A DNA stretch of 64,000 nt from Alphaproteobacteria bacterium CG11_big_fil_rev_8_21_14_0_20_39_49 (GTDB lineage: Bacteria > Pseudomonadota > Alphaproteobacteria > Rickettsiales > UBA6187), in contig PCXK01000022.1 in NCBI GenBank assembly GCA_002787635.1, positions 1-64,000 of the forward strand, in the 5' to 3' direction. This document shows, piece by piece, positions 34,697 through 43,222 of the stretch. Within the stretch, counting starts at the first letter, position 1. Each line of letters begins with the position of its first letter. A program made the position numbers and the translations under genes. The notes under the pieces were generated by a model. That model made no database searches. It was not told the origin of the DNA and saw only the letters and a program-made list of their open reading frames with translations.

Positions 34697-35947
34697 TTAA
34701 TCTATCTCAAAACCAATAATACCTTCGGTGATAACGCCGTCAAAATTACTGTCGTTTATTATGGTATCCATAAAATTAGCTCCGGTAAGGTTTGCACCTG
34801 AAAAGTCGGATTTCTCGATTTGAGCTGCTTTTAAATTTGCGTCCTGTAGATTAATACCCTTTAAAACAGCCCCTTTTATGCTTGAGCCTTTTAAGTTTGA
34901 ATCTTGGAAATTAGCATCGGATAAATCGGTTTTATCTAATATCGCATTCTTAAAATCGGCATCTTGTGCATTGGCATTACGCATGATAGCACCGTCAAGA
35001 TCAGCCCCGTAAAAGCTTGCACTATCCAGATTAGCCCCGCTTAATTTAGCGTCCCAAAGCTGTGCAGACGTAAAAATCGACTTAGTCGCATTAACATTTT
35101 CAAGATTAGCTTCCCAAAGGTTAGCGTCGGTAAGGTTTGCTTCGATTATAGACGCACCTGTAAGGTCAGCATTTTGAAGGTCGGAATGCTGCATATTTGC
35201 TTGATTGAAAATAGCACCCTCCGCCTTGGCTTTATCCATTCTTGTTCTGTACATAAACGCACCCTCAAGGTTGGCATTTTGCAGATTGCTGTTGCCAAGG
35301 TCGGCGTAGTCAAAATCGGCACTTAACATGACGGCATCTTTAAATATAGCGTATTGTGCGGTTGTGTGGCTCAAATCCGCACCTTCTAACCTACTGCCGG
35401 TAAAGTCTGCTTTGTATAAATTAGCACTTTCAAGATTTGCATATGAAAAATCAATGTTGGTTGCAACCGATTCTTTTAAGTTAGCATTCTTTAGATTTGC
35501 ATATGAAAGGTTTGAATCTGTTAATTGCACTCCGTCAAGATCGGCTTTTGCAAGGTTGGTATATGAAAAGTCAGTGTTATTTATCATCGCTCCTCTTAAA
35601 TTAGCACGGCTCATATTGGCGTATTTGAAATTAGCACCAGCAAGATCAGTACCCTCCAGATTGGCATTGCGTAAATTAGCATAAGATAGGTCGGCATTAG
35701 TCAATATCACTTTGCTTAAATTCATGCCCTCAAAATTCATCTTGCTGAAATTAGTGCCGAATTTCTTTGTGATATCAATGTTTTCGTTGTTAGCACGCTT
35801 GTCATCAATGTAGCCGATAACCTTTTCTTTTATCGGTTTTTCAGGTTCAATCTGCCTGTTATTCAAACCAAGCCTGTACGAACCTATTGCAACAAAGCCG
35901 ATAATGACGGCTGATAAAACTAATTTTATTATAGTGTTCATCTTCAA
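34697..35947 (-). CDS. Membrane-anchored pentapeptide repeat protein
   Basis: The 416-residue protein has an N-terminal helix (about residues 5-25, IIKLVLSAVIIGFVAIGSY) that would anchor or export it, a short linker, then about 70 tandem pentapeptides of the A(D/N)LXX type from about residue 60 to the C-terminus (for example LSYANLRNANLEGTDLAGAN). Such repeats fold as a right-handed four-sided beta helix. Known members include gyrase-protecting DNA mimics and proteins of unknown role; the membrane anchor argues against a cytosolic DNA mimic. It is transcribed away from the small acidic gene upstream. Confidence 0.9.
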   Translation of the reverse strand: MKMNTIIKLVLSAVIIGFVAIGSYRLGLNNRQIEPEKPIKEKVIGYIDDKRANNENIDITKKFGTNFSKMNFEGMNLSKVILTNADLSYANLRNANLEGTDLAGANFKYANMSRANLRGAMINNTDFSYTNLAKADLDGVQLTDSNLSYANLKNANLKESVATNIDFSYANLESANLYKADFTGSRLEGADLSHTTAQYAIFKDAVMLSADFDYADLGNSNLQNANLEGAFMYRTRMDKAKAEGAIFNQANMQHSDLQNADLTGASIIEANLTDANLWEANLENVNATKSIFTSAQLWDAKLSGANLDSASFYGADLDGAIMRNANAQDADFKNAILDKTDLSDANFQDSNLKGSSIKGAVLKGINLQDANLKAAQIEKSDFSGANLTGANFMDTIINDSNFDGVITEGIIGFEID

Positions 35948-36036
35948 TACTAATTATTTAGAATTTGTTTCCCAATACGTAAAGTATCTAAACTATTACA
36001 ATGATATGAAATAATTATCAAGAATTATTTTATTTG

Positions 36037-36495
36037 TTACGATTTTTGTGTATCGGATTCGTTATCAGATTCAGGCTCTTGTTGTGGCTGCTCTGATTCG
36101 GTTGCGGGTGTTTCAGGAGTTTCCGGCACTTCTTCAGTAGAAGGTTGAGTTTCAGATAAGGCAGCATTTTCAGCGGTTTCCACTACGTCATCTGCCGCAA
36201 CTTCTTCTAAGTCCTCGGCGACTAAGATATCAGGTATTCTGCTATGGGTATTTATTATTTTATGCGGTGATTTTATTTTACCGTCACGAATAGCGTGGGT
36301 TATCGACTCGAAAATAACATTCTCAAAATTTGTAGGATCGGAATAAACCATATAGGAGTTATCTATAGCCTTTGCACGCTTTAGCCTTTTATAAGACAAT
36401 TCTTCAAAGCCGTATTTTTCAAAGAGATTTTCTTCACAACTTTCGTTGTTATCAGAACTAACCCCTGATAATCGGTCACTTTCTTCAAAAAACAT
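36037..36495 (-). CDS. Hypothetical protein with acidic Pro/Glu/Thr-rich tail
   Basis: I do not recognise this 152-residue protein. Residues 1-95 are mixed and may fold (ELSYKRLKRAKAIDNSYMVYSD, then FESITHAIRDGKI). Residues 96-152 are a strongly acidic low-complexity tail rich in Glu, Pro, Thr and Gln. No signal peptide or membrane segment is visible. It lies between the pentapeptide-repeat gene and a PAS-like gene, all on the minus strand. Confidence 0.6.
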   Translation of the reverse strand: MFFEESDRLSGVSSDNNESCEENLFEKYGFEELSYKRLKRAKAIDNSYMVYSDPTNFENVIFESITHAIRDGKIKSPHKIINTHSRIPDILVAEDLEEVAADDVVETAENAALSETQPSTEEVPETPETPATESEQPQQEPESDNESDTQKS

Positions 36496-36624
36496 GCAAA
36501 TTCTCTAGTTAACCATATAAATACAATATATGTAATTATATTATAACAAAAGTGTTAACCAAAGGTTAATTTGTCATGTTTTTGATGATGTTTTTTGTCC
36601 AATATTTTAAGATATCCAAACAAG

Positions 36625-37059
36625 CTACTGGTAGGAACGCCAACGCAGACAGCCTAAAATATAAGATATCTCATCATCATCTGATAATAGCGGCAAGAAA
36701 CACCTGCGATACTTTATTGTTACACCGTACTGGTTTTCAAATGAAGAGTCGTTAGAAACGGGGGATTTAGATGCCAGAACCTCTTTTACGATATAAGGTA
36801 TGTTACTGTTTTTCGGGCATAGTAAGTTATTGTAAATATCCTTTATTATAATGCTGTTTCCGTCTTTTATGGCTTGAACGTCATCTCCCATAAAATCATA
36901 TTCGTTTGACGTGGTTTTTAGTATAAAACAACTATTCCACAAGTCCTGAATATCATTAGGGTTTATCATCGATTTATGAGGGATACGCTCATATTTTCGG
37001 TATAAACTTTCCCAATATCTTAAAAGGCTTTTATTAATTCGTTTTTCAGCGGCTTTCAT
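36625..37059 (-). CDS. PAS_5-family protein
   Basis: This 144-residue protein fits the PAS_5 (PF07310-type) family of alphaproteobacteria: an N-terminal LLRYWESLYRKYERIPHKSMINPNDIQDLWNSCFILK block, then YDFMGDDVQAI and a C-terminal ISYILGCLRWRSY strand. The fold is a PAS-like sensor or signalling module; the ligand and partner are unknown. In many relatives the N-terminal block reads YWxxLRxGRxxPxRxxIxP, which matches here. Repeats follow upstream. Confidence 0.72.
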   Translation of the reverse strand: MKAAEKRINKSLLRYWESLYRKYERIPHKSMINPNDIQDLWNSCFILKTTSNEYDFMGDDVQAIKDGNSIIIKDIYNNLLCPKNSNIPYIVKEVLASKSPVSNDSSFENQYGVTIKYRRCFLPLLSDDDEISYILGCLRWRSYQ

Positions 37060-37091
37060 TTTTTTTAGTAATTTTAATTACGTTATGTAAC

Positions 37092-37233
37092 TATGGTAAA
37101 TTAACTTTATAATTACATATATAAAGGTTATCGTCATACTATGGCTTGACCATAGTATCCAAGTTATATAATAATGCATGCACTTTGTGCATACTTCTTT
37201 GTTCTTGGATTCCAAATCAAGTTTGGAATGACG
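37092..37233. repeat. Second copy of the era-linked repeat (one-ended)
   Basis: From CTATGGTAAATTAACTTTATAATT-like sequence (37092 on) to GAATGACG (37233) this region closely follows the element after era, including ATGGCTTGACCAT, the GCATGCACTTTGTGCAT hairpin and TTGGATTCCAAATCAAGTTTGGAA. The right-hand terminal repeat is not recognisable, so this copy appears truncated. The rest of the 253-base gap is AT-rich with no gene. Confidence 0.75.
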
Positions 37234-37312
37234 TAATAAGTAATATAATTAATAATCATTATCTAAAACTTATATATAGTTAATATACTCGGATTAAAAG
37301 CCTAAAATGCAA

Positions 37313-38128
37313 TTATTTGAAATTACGGTCATGTTCAAGGCTAGGTAGTTGCTTTCTTACATCACTTACAACTTTAAGGTCAATTTCGGACATGATGATA
37401 GTTTCCGACTCTCCGGCATCACTTAATATTCTGCCCCAAGGGTCTATTATCAATGAATGACCGAATGTCTTGCGGTTGGCGGGGTGTTCTCCGGTTTGTG
37501 CGGGAGCTACTATAAAACATGCATTTTCAATAGCTCTTGCCCTTAATAAAGTGTGCCAGTGTGCTTGTCCGGTTACTCTTGTAAAAGCCGACGGAACAGT
37601 TATAACCTTAGCACCTGATTTTGCCAGACTCCTGAAAAGATGCGGAAATCTAAGGTCGTAACAAACGGTCATGCCTATATCGCACCATTTTGTGTTGCAG
37701 ATTACTGCCTTTTTGCCTGCCTCATAACGTTTTGATTCGGTGTGGGACTCGCCTTCTGTAACCGCTGCGTCATACAGGTGTATTTTGTCATATGCGGCAA
37801 CTATATCACCTTTTGCATTTATCATTATACTGCGGTTGGCAAGCTTTTCGGAGTTTTTTAACTTTACTGAAACCGAGCCTATCAGAATCCATATTTTCTC
37901 CAGATCGGCAAGCTCCTGCATTTTTAAAACTGCCGGATGTTCTTCTTGAAAGTATGAATTTTCATATAATTCTTTGGCACTTTGACCCATGAAAAATACG
38001 TTTTCCGGTGTTGTAACTAAGTCGGCACCGCCTCCCTTTGCCTGTGTGATTAACAAGGCGGTTCGGGATATGTTGTAATCCATGTTATTTTGACTGTTGG
38101 TCTGGAGGCATGCAATGTTAAATTTCAT
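37313..38128 (-). CDS. Carbon-nitrogen hydrolase (Nit2/omega-amidase-like)
   Basis: This 271-residue nitrilase-superfamily enzyme hydrolyses C-N bonds of amides. The catalytic triad is visible: E42 in TTPENVFF, K115 in YDKIHLYD, and C156 in VCYDLRFPHLF. The overall sequence, with a DPWG segment near the C-terminus, fits the Nit1/Nit2 branch that removes deaminated glutathione or alpha-ketoglutaramate. It is preceded on the same strand by no close partner and lies 20 bases upstream of the BamE-like gene's neighbour boundary. Confidence 0.9.
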   Translation of the reverse strand: MKFNIACLQTNSQNNMDYNISRTALLITQAKGGGADLVTTPENVFFMGQSAKELYENSYFQEEHPAVLKMQELADLEKIWILIGSVSVKLKNSEKLANRSIMINAKGDIVAAYDKIHLYDAAVTEGESHTESKRYEAGKKAVICNTKWCDIGMTVCYDLRFPHLFRSLAKSGAKVITVPSAFTRVTGQAHWHTLLRARAIENACFIVAPAQTGEHPANRKTFGHSLIIDPWGRILSDAGESETIIMSEIDLKVVSDVRKQLPSLEHDRNFK

Positions 38129-38148
38129 AATTATTATAAGTTATGTTT

Positions 38149-38619
38149 TTACCTTCCTCCTGTTGCCGCATCCCTGCGGTCGGTATTGAAACGCCCGACA
38201 TTGCCCAGTATCTGCCCCAGTACACCTTGCTCATGACCCTCGGTTCTGGTTTCTTCATTTGATATCTTTATATCACGTGCGTCGGCCTCGTCATACTGCT
38301 CTATCTTCGCTATAGTTTCGTTATCATCAAATTCTATGGCAACTACTTTTTGGGATTTTAATTTAGGTTTTAAAAATGCCACAGATTCTTTTTCCGATGA
38401 AATATAATACCATGTTTCGATGCCGTATGTCGATACGGCAGAAGGTGAGCCAAGCTCCCTTTTTACTATGGCTTTACGGGTCTTGCCTACGACAAGATTG
38501 TTTATTTTGTCTATTTCGGGACTGTATCCTACGTTTTTTACGGTTTTTATGCATCCGCCCAAACAGGCTGAGATTACCAGAAATAGCGTTATTTGAAGGG
38601 TTTTTTCTATTTTTTTCAT
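38149..38619 (-). CDS. bamE: BamE (SmpA/OmlA) outer membrane lipoprotein
   Basis: BamE is a small lipoprotein of the complex that inserts outer-membrane barrels. The 156-residue precursor has a lipobox ending LGGC with Cys23 as the lipid site. The mature part carries the SmpA/OmlA fold (INNLVVGKTRKAIVKRELGSPSAVSTYGIETWYYIS) and an alphaproteobacterial C-terminal tail. Twenty bases downstream lies the nitrilase gene, so both may share a transcript. It is divergent from rpmF. Confidence 0.9.
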   Translation of the reverse strand: MKKIEKTLQITLFLVISACLGGCIKTVKNVGYSPEIDKINNLVVGKTRKAIVKRELGSPSAVSTYGIETWYYISSEKESVAFLKPKLKSQKVVAIEFDDNETIAKIEQYDEADARDIKISNEETRTEGHEQGVLGQILGNVGRFNTDRRDAATGGR

Positions 38620-38744
38620 GTTTATTTATAATATATTGTTAATTTAACTGGATTTTGTGGTTAAATTGTATTATATACGTCCGTCCACCTTTATGGTAAA
38701 CGAAAATTATTAAAGACGCAAAAGATAAATAGGGAAATTTAATT

Positions 38745-38960
38745 ATGGCAGTTCCTAAGAAGAAAACCAGTAAATCCAAGCGTAACATGCGCAGGTCACA
38801 TCATAAACTAAAAACAGTTAACGTTGTTGTTGATCCGGTAACCGGAGAGTATAAACTACCTCATCAGATGTCTTTGGCTGACGGTACGTATAAAGGACGT
38901 CAGATTGTGCAGCAGACAGGCGGCGATTTTATTGATGAAACCGAGGCTGAAACACTATAG
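38745..38960 (+). CDS. rpmF: 50S ribosomal protein L32
   Basis: The 71-residue protein starts [20 protein letters not shown], the unmistakable L32 N-terminus, and has no zinc-ribbon cysteines, as usual in alphaproteobacteria. It begins the conserved run with plsX, fabH, ihfA and merR. AGGG precedes the ATG. A short palindrome overlaps its stop codon, and 217 bases follow before plsX. Confidence 0.97.
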   Translation: MAVPKKKTSKSKRNMRRSHHKLKTVNVVVDPVTGEYKLPHQMSLADGTYKGRQIVQQTGGDFIDETEAETL

Positions 38961-38967
38961 TGTTTTT
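38951..38967 (+). terminator. Weak hairpin overlapping the rpmF stop codon
   Basis: AACACTATAGTGTT is a perfect palindrome that includes the TAG stop and is followed by seven T residues. The usable stem is only about five pairs, so it may act as a partial terminator or attenuator before plsX. Confidence 0.45.
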
Positions 38968-39177
38968 TTATGCAACTCAAAGTCAGTTGCCAAATTAGTG
39001 GTGGCACATTTCGTGCTTTGATAGTCAATTGCATTTTTCATATGAAAATGAAGTTAGTTGACTGTGTTATTTTGTCGGTTATTTTGACTTTGTTTCAAAT
39101 TTTTCACTTTTTTAGTGTAAATAAAAAGCAAAATAATTATAGTCTATGTAAGGACGTTTAAATTTACAGGAAAGTGA
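38968..39177. other. Intergenic region between rpmF and plsX
   Basis: About 210 bases. The words GTCAGTTG, GTCAATTG and AGTTGACT recur, giving short direct and inverted repeats (for example CAACTCAAAGTCAGTTG and TTAGTTGACTGTG). A 63-codon reading frame spans it but has no ribosome binding site and looks non-coding. Confidence 0.35.
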
Positions 39178-40212
39178 ATGACAGGGGCTGATGAAATTGT
39201 TATAGCACTTGATGCGATGGGAGGCGATAACGCCCCTGATGCAGTTTTACAAGGAGCCGAGATAATTCTCGGTAAATACGATAATGTTAGTTTCCTGATA
39301 TTCGGTGACGAAGAAAAAATCGAACCGATATTACAAAAGCTACCTAAATTAAAGCAAAAAAGCGAACTTCATCATACATCTGTCTTTGTAGATAATTATG
39401 AAAAGCCTTCCGTTGCCTTGAGAAAAGGTAAAGGCTCCAGTATGCGTCTTGCCATAGATTCGGTTAAGGAAGGTAGGGCGGCAGCCTCGCTTTCGGGCGG
39501 TAATACGGGTGCGTTAATGGCAATGTCCAAGCTTATATTAAGACCGCTGCCCGGTATAGACCGTCCGGCAATAGCATCTGTTTTCCCGACACATAAAGGA
39601 CGTTGCGTCCTTCTTGACCTTGGGGCTAATGTTGATTGTAACTCCGATAATCTGGTGCAGTTTGCTATTATGGGCGATGCTTTTGCCAAGGTTTTATTAG
39701 GGCTTGCATCTCCCAAAGTAGCACTTTTAAATGTGGGTGAAGAAGAAACAAAAGGCTCTGAAGTGGTGAAAGCCGCAGCGGACGACCTAAGAGAAGGCGA
39801 TTACCCGATAAATTTCACAGGTTATGTAGAAGGTGACGGTATTGTAGAAGGCGTTGCCGATGTTGTGGTAACTGACGGATTTACAGGCAATGTAGCCCTG
39901 AAAGTGGCAGAGGGTACGGGGCGTATATGCCTAAAATATATAAAAGAAGGATTCAGCGGTTCACCGCTTGCCATGCTTGGAGGTTTGCTTGCAAAGAGGT
40001 CTTTTAAAAAAGCCCTTAATAAAATGGATCCAAGAATGCATAACGGTGCTATGTTCTTGGGGCTAAACGGAATATCGGTAAAAAGTCATGGCGGAACTGA
40101 CGGCGTGGGCTTCGCAAATGCCATATCGGTAGCAATTGAACTTGCAAGTAATGATATTAATAAGAAAATAAGTGATGAACTGGCTTTTTATGAAGGTCTG
40201 TTTGCCACCTAA
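39178..40212 (+). CDS. plsX: Phosphate acyltransferase PlsX
   Basis: PlsX makes acyl-phosphate from acyl-ACP for phospholipid synthesis. The 344-residue protein has IVIALDAMGGDNAPDAVLQGA at the start, SGGNTGALMAMSKLILRPLPGIDRPAIA, LLDLGANVDCNSDNLVQFA, LLNVGEEETKGSE and VVTDGFTGNVALKVAEG. The ATG at 39178 follows AGGAAAG. fabH begins 31 bases after its stop. Confidence 0.97.
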   Translation: MTGADEIVIALDAMGGDNAPDAVLQGAEIILGKYDNVSFLIFGDEEKIEPILQKLPKLKQKSELHHTSVFVDNYEKPSVALRKGKGSSMRLAIDSVKEGRAAASLSGGNTGALMAMSKLILRPLPGIDRPAIASVFPTHKGRCVLLDLGANVDCNSDNLVQFAIMGDAFAKVLLGLASPKVALLNVGEEETKGSEVVKAAADDLREGDYPINFTGYVEGDGIVEGVADVVVTDGFTGNVALKVAEGTGRICLKYIKEGFSGSPLAMLGGLLAKRSFKKALNKMDPRMHNGAMFLGLNGISVKSHGGTDGVGFANAISVAIELASNDINKKISDELAFYEGLFAT

Positions 40213-40243
40213 ATATAAGTTCCGGAAAGGTGAAAAGTATTTT

Positions 40244-41203
40244 ATGGTTAATTCTGTTGTTATCGGTACCGGCTCGTATTTGCCGGAAAAAATCCTGACA
40301 AACGATGACCTTGCAAAAATCGTCGATACTAATGACGAGTGGATATCTAGCAGAACGGGAATCAAACAAAGACATATAGCCGCAGATAATGAAACCACCT
40401 CCGATATGGCTATACTTGCTGCAAAGCAGGCTATGGATAAAGCTGCCGTTGCTCCTGATAATATAGACCTTATAATAGTTGCGACCACAACTCCCGATAG
40501 CACTTTTCCGTCTACTGCGGTCAGGGTGCAGGCGGGGCTTGGTATAAAAGGCGGGGCTGCTTTTGATATACAGGCTGTTTGTACGGGGTTTGTCTACGCT
40601 ATGACGATTGCCGATAGCTTCATAAAAACAGGACAGGCAAAGAATGTGCTGGTAATAGGTGCAGATAAAATGTCATGCATACTGGACTGGGAAGACAGAA
40701 GCACCTGTATATTATTCGGAGATGGTGCGGGGGCGGTGGTTCTGACGGCTTCCGAGCAAGAAGGACGCGGGATTATTTACTCGAAATTATATTCTGACGG
40801 GGATTATGCGGATATACTCAATACTACAGGCGGTGTATCTTCAACCGGAACGGTCGGTAAAGTGCATATGCTGGGACAGGAAGTGTTCAAACATGCAGTT
40901 GCTAAAATGACATCTTCGGTAAAAGAAGGTTTGAAATCCTGTGGAAAAAACGTTGGGGATATCAATGCGTTTATTCCGCATCAGGCAAATGCCAGAATAT
41001 TGGATATGGTGTCTAAAAAACTAAGAATATCAGATGATAAGGTGATATCAACAGTTGCAAAACACGCCAATACCTCAGCAGCTTCCATACCGCTTGCCAT
41101 AGCGGAGGCGGACAGGAGAGGTTGTTTTACTATGGGTGATCTGGTCGTTCTCACCGCCATCGGCGGCGGTCTTACATGGGGTACATGCTTTTTAAAGTGG
41201 TGA
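40244..41203 (+). CDS. fabH: 3-oxoacyl-ACP synthase III FabH
   Basis: FabH starts fatty acid synthesis by condensing acetyl-CoA with malonyl-ACP. The catalytic triad is visible: C113 in AVCTGFVYA, His in FIPHQANARI and Asn in KHANTSAASIPLA. I chose ATG 40244 (MVNSVVIGTGSYLPEKI) over an in-frame ATG at 40172 because the latter lies inside plsX and adds 24 residues absent from the family, while GGAAAGG at 40224-40230 fits the later start. The result is 319 residues, normal for FabH. Confidence 0.96.
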   Translation: MVNSVVIGTGSYLPEKILTNDDLAKIVDTNDEWISSRTGIKQRHIAADNETTSDMAILAAKQAMDKAAVAPDNIDLIIVATTTPDSTFPSTAVRVQAGLGIKGGAAFDIQAVCTGFVYAMTIADSFIKTGQAKNVLVIGADKMSCILDWEDRSTCILFGDGAGAVVLTASEQEGRGIIYSKLYSDGDYADILNTTGGVSSTGTVGKVHMLGQEVFKHAVAKMTSSVKEGLKSCGKNVGDINAFIPHQANARILDMVSKKLRISDDKVISTVAKHANTSAASIPLAIAEADRRGCFTMGDLVVLTAIGGGLTWGTCFLKW

Positions 41204-41332
41204 GATGCTTATAATTGGTTGCATCTTTGACTAAAAGTTAAAAAAATACACTTTTCTTATAACTAATGGTTGCGTCTTCTTTCGTGCTATATATACTGTT
41301 ATCAAGTTTTTTGTTATTCGCTCTCAAAAATC

Positions 41333-41361
41333 TTGACGTAAGTTATTCAAAAAGCTACCTT
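41333..41361 (+). promoter_or_regulatory. Candidate promoter for ihfA
   Basis: TTGACG (41333-41338) matches the -35 consensus at five of six positions; TACCTT at 41356-41361 follows with 17-base spacing but is a weak -10. The gap of 207 bases after fabH suggests ihfA has its own promoter. Confidence 0.3.
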
Positions 41362-41410
41362 CCACAGGAAGTTAGTTATTAATTTTTACACAAAATGTGA
41401 AAGGATACAA

Positions 41411-41725
41411 ATGTCAGTACAAACAGTTAACGAAGAAACAGTAACAAGGGCTTATTTGACCGAATCCGTATATAGGAAGCTTGGCTTTTCAAGGGCGGAA
41501 TGTTCGGATCTGGTCGATGCGGTTTTAGATGAGGTAAACAACTCACTTGTTGAAAGCGGAGAGGTAAAAATTTCGTCTTTCGGTACTTTTAAGGTTAAAT
41601 CTAAAAAAGCCCGTGTGGGAAGAAACCCTAAAACGAAAGAAGAAGTGCCTATTTCTGCAAGGAAAGTTGTAAGTTTCTATGTGTCCAATATACTGAAAAA
41701 ACGTATAAACGGACAGACCGGATAG
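41411..41725 (+). CDS. ihfA: Integration host factor subunit alpha
   Basis: IhfA pairs with IhfB to bend DNA at specific sites. The 104-residue HU-fold protein has VTRAYLTESVYRKLGFSRAECSDLVDAVLDEV, GEVKISSFGTFKVKSKKARVGRNPKTKEEVPISARKVVSFY, with the intercalating Pro in the GRNPKT arm. Its place between fabH and merR is the conserved alphaproteobacterial order, which favours IhfA over HU. Confidence 0.94.
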   Translation: MSVQTVNEETVTRAYLTESVYRKLGFSRAECSDLVDAVLDEVNNSLVESGEVKISSFGTFKVKSKKARVGRNPKTKEEVPISARKVVSFYVSNILKKRINGQTG

Positions 41726-41770
41726 CAATTTTGCAACAAAGGTTTGAAATTTGAAAAAGGTATTTTTTAG

Positions 41771-42358
41771 ATGGTGTCTAACGGGAAGTCGGATAATGCA
41801 TTACGTACAATCGGTGAAGTAGCGGAAACTCTAGATGTGGCTACACATGTTCTTAGGTTCTGGGAAAGTAAGTTTCATCAGATAAAACCTCAAAAAAGAC
41901 GTGGAAGGCGTTATTACAGACCTGAGGACGTTACTATAATCACTAAGATTAAAGAACTTCTGTACGAAAAAGGCTATACCATTAGAGGAGTACAAAAATA
42001 TCTTCTAGAAGAAGCTAAAAATAAAAGTGCTGATAAGACAGAGTCGGAGGATAACGTAAGCTCATCTGCAACGGCTCCCTCGGCTGTGTCAGCACCTTTA
42101 AATCCGGCTTTGTTCGCCAAGTCTCCATCTGTATCTGAGCAGCAAGGGGATTTTACATCCTTTAAAACAGATATTTTCGGTAATATAGTTCCCGCTAATG
42201 CCGGTCCTATAGCCGGTGTAGGTAATCAGAAAGTGGCACAGCCTAACCCACAGACGGTTGCAGTAGATGATAAATACAGCTCGGAAGATGTCCAAAAACT
42301 CGAAGATATTTATAGCGGATTGCTAGAAGCCAGAAAAAGGCTAAAAGACGTAGCGTGA
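41771..42358 (+). CDS. MerR-family transcriptional regulator
   Basis: The 195-residue protein has an N-terminal MerR winged helix (residues about 10-80: [47 protein letters not shown]), followed by a low-complexity Ser/Ala/Pro linker (about 95-160) and a short C-terminal helix that may dimerise. No effector-binding cysteines are seen. This MerR protein downstream of ihfA is a standard alphaproteobacterial neighbour whose targets are unknown. Confidence 0.92.
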   Translation: MVSNGKSDNALRTIGEVAETLDVATHVLRFWESKFHQIKPQKRRGRRYYRPEDVTIITKIKELLYEKGYTIRGVQKYLLEEAKNKSADKTESEDNVSSSATAPSAVSAPLNPALFAKSPSVSEQQGDFTSFKTDIFGNIVPANAGPIAGVGNQKVAQPNPQTVAVDDKYSSEDVQKLEDIYSGLLEARKRLKDVA

Positions 42359-42375
42359 TTTGCACGGTTGCCTTT

Positions 42376-42894
42376 TTAGTGCAAGAGCCTCTTTGTTTCC
42401 TTGTAAGCATTAACGGTGTGTTTGGGGAATATATTATTGAAACGGTCTTGTGCCTCAATGCCCATGCACGGGTTAAAAAGTGACAAACCTATCAATAGAT
42501 TTGCTTCTATTTTGGCATGTTCTAATTTTGCTATCGCAACACCAAGATTCTGCTGTTCCTTTTCACCGTTAATATAGCAAAGGATATGCAGCGGCTTGTT
42601 AGGAAGTTTATATTGCGATAAAGCTATTTTTAAAGACTCAGGGTCGGAAGCCGAGTAAGATATGGTTGATTTGCCGAGAGTATCCGTGCTTTCAAGGGCA
42701 TCGGTTCTGTCCCATTGCGGAAGAAGTTCTATTATCTGTTGCAACAGCCTGTTGTTACGCTCTATCGTCGCAACATGAAGTATTGAACGGTTAAAATCGT
42801 ATATCCCTCTGGTAATATTGTAAAAAATAAGATCTTGTGGCGAAATCAGGATTTTATTATATTCGGTTTCAATTTCAAAGTTGTTATAATTCAT
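42376..42894 (-). CDS. Hypothetical protein with degenerate ankyrin-like repeats
   Basis: This 172-residue protein is not recognised by family. Residues about 38-98 (RSILHVATIERNNRLLQQIIELL, then DTLGKSTISYSASDPESLKIALSQY) follow the ankyrin helix-turn-helix rhythm with LHVA and a Gly-x-(S/T) turn, so one or two degenerate ankyrin units are likely. The C-terminal part (KLEHAKIEANLLIGLSLFN) is helical. No signal peptide. It is convergent with merR, with 17 bases between the stops. Confidence 0.55.
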   Translation of the reverse strand: MNYNNFEIETEYNKILISPQDLIFYNITRGIYDFNRSILHVATIERNNRLLQQIIELLPQWDRTDALESTDTLGKSTISYSASDPESLKIALSQYKLPNKPLHILCYINGEKEQQNLGVAIAKLEHAKIEANLLIGLSLFNPCMGIEAQDRFNNIFPKHTVNAYKETKRLLH

Positions 42895-43072
42895 TGTAAA
42901 ATAGATGTTAATTAATTTCTTGCGTTAATATTAAGTATTATATTCTTAAAATGTTAATTTTTTATTACTTTGTTTCCAAAATATTTCATATCTTTACCAA
43001 TTGACTTAAATCAATTAATGAAATCCCGATCTGTGTTTTAATTAATAATATAACACAAATCAGGTGAAAATT

Positions 43073-43222
43073 ATGGATATGATAGCACTTACTGTAGTTC
43101 TGTTATTAGTGTGTATATTCTTTGCATGTGCCGTTTGTGTATATAAAGTGGTAAAATACAGGGATTCACATCTAAAGGAATGGTCTAGAAAAAGAAAGAG
43201 GGTCAGTCCTTTACCGTTATAG
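43073..43222 (+). CDS. Small single-helix membrane protein, 49 residues
   Basis: ATG at 43073 follows CAGGTGAAAA, a reasonable ribosome binding site. The 49-codon frame encodes a helix rich in Val, Leu, Cys and Phe (MIALTVVLLLVCIFFACAVC), then a basic tail (KEWSRKRKRV). The composition is that of a real small membrane protein rather than noise. Its end overlaps the convergent comF gene by 20 bases, and 178 AT-rich bases precede it. Function is unknown. Confidence 0.5.
   Translation: MDMIALTVVLLLVCIFFACAVCVYKVVKYRDSHLKEWSRKRKRVSPLPL

Noticed and set aside
38970-39161. A 63-codon open frame between rpmF and plsX
   Set aside because: No ribosome binding site, odd composition, and it begins inside the T-run of the hairpin after rpmF; more likely non-coding.
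40172-40243. An earlier in-frame start for fabH
   Set aside because: It lies inside the end of plsX and adds residues not found in FabH; ATG 40244 has a ribosome binding site and gives the normal length.
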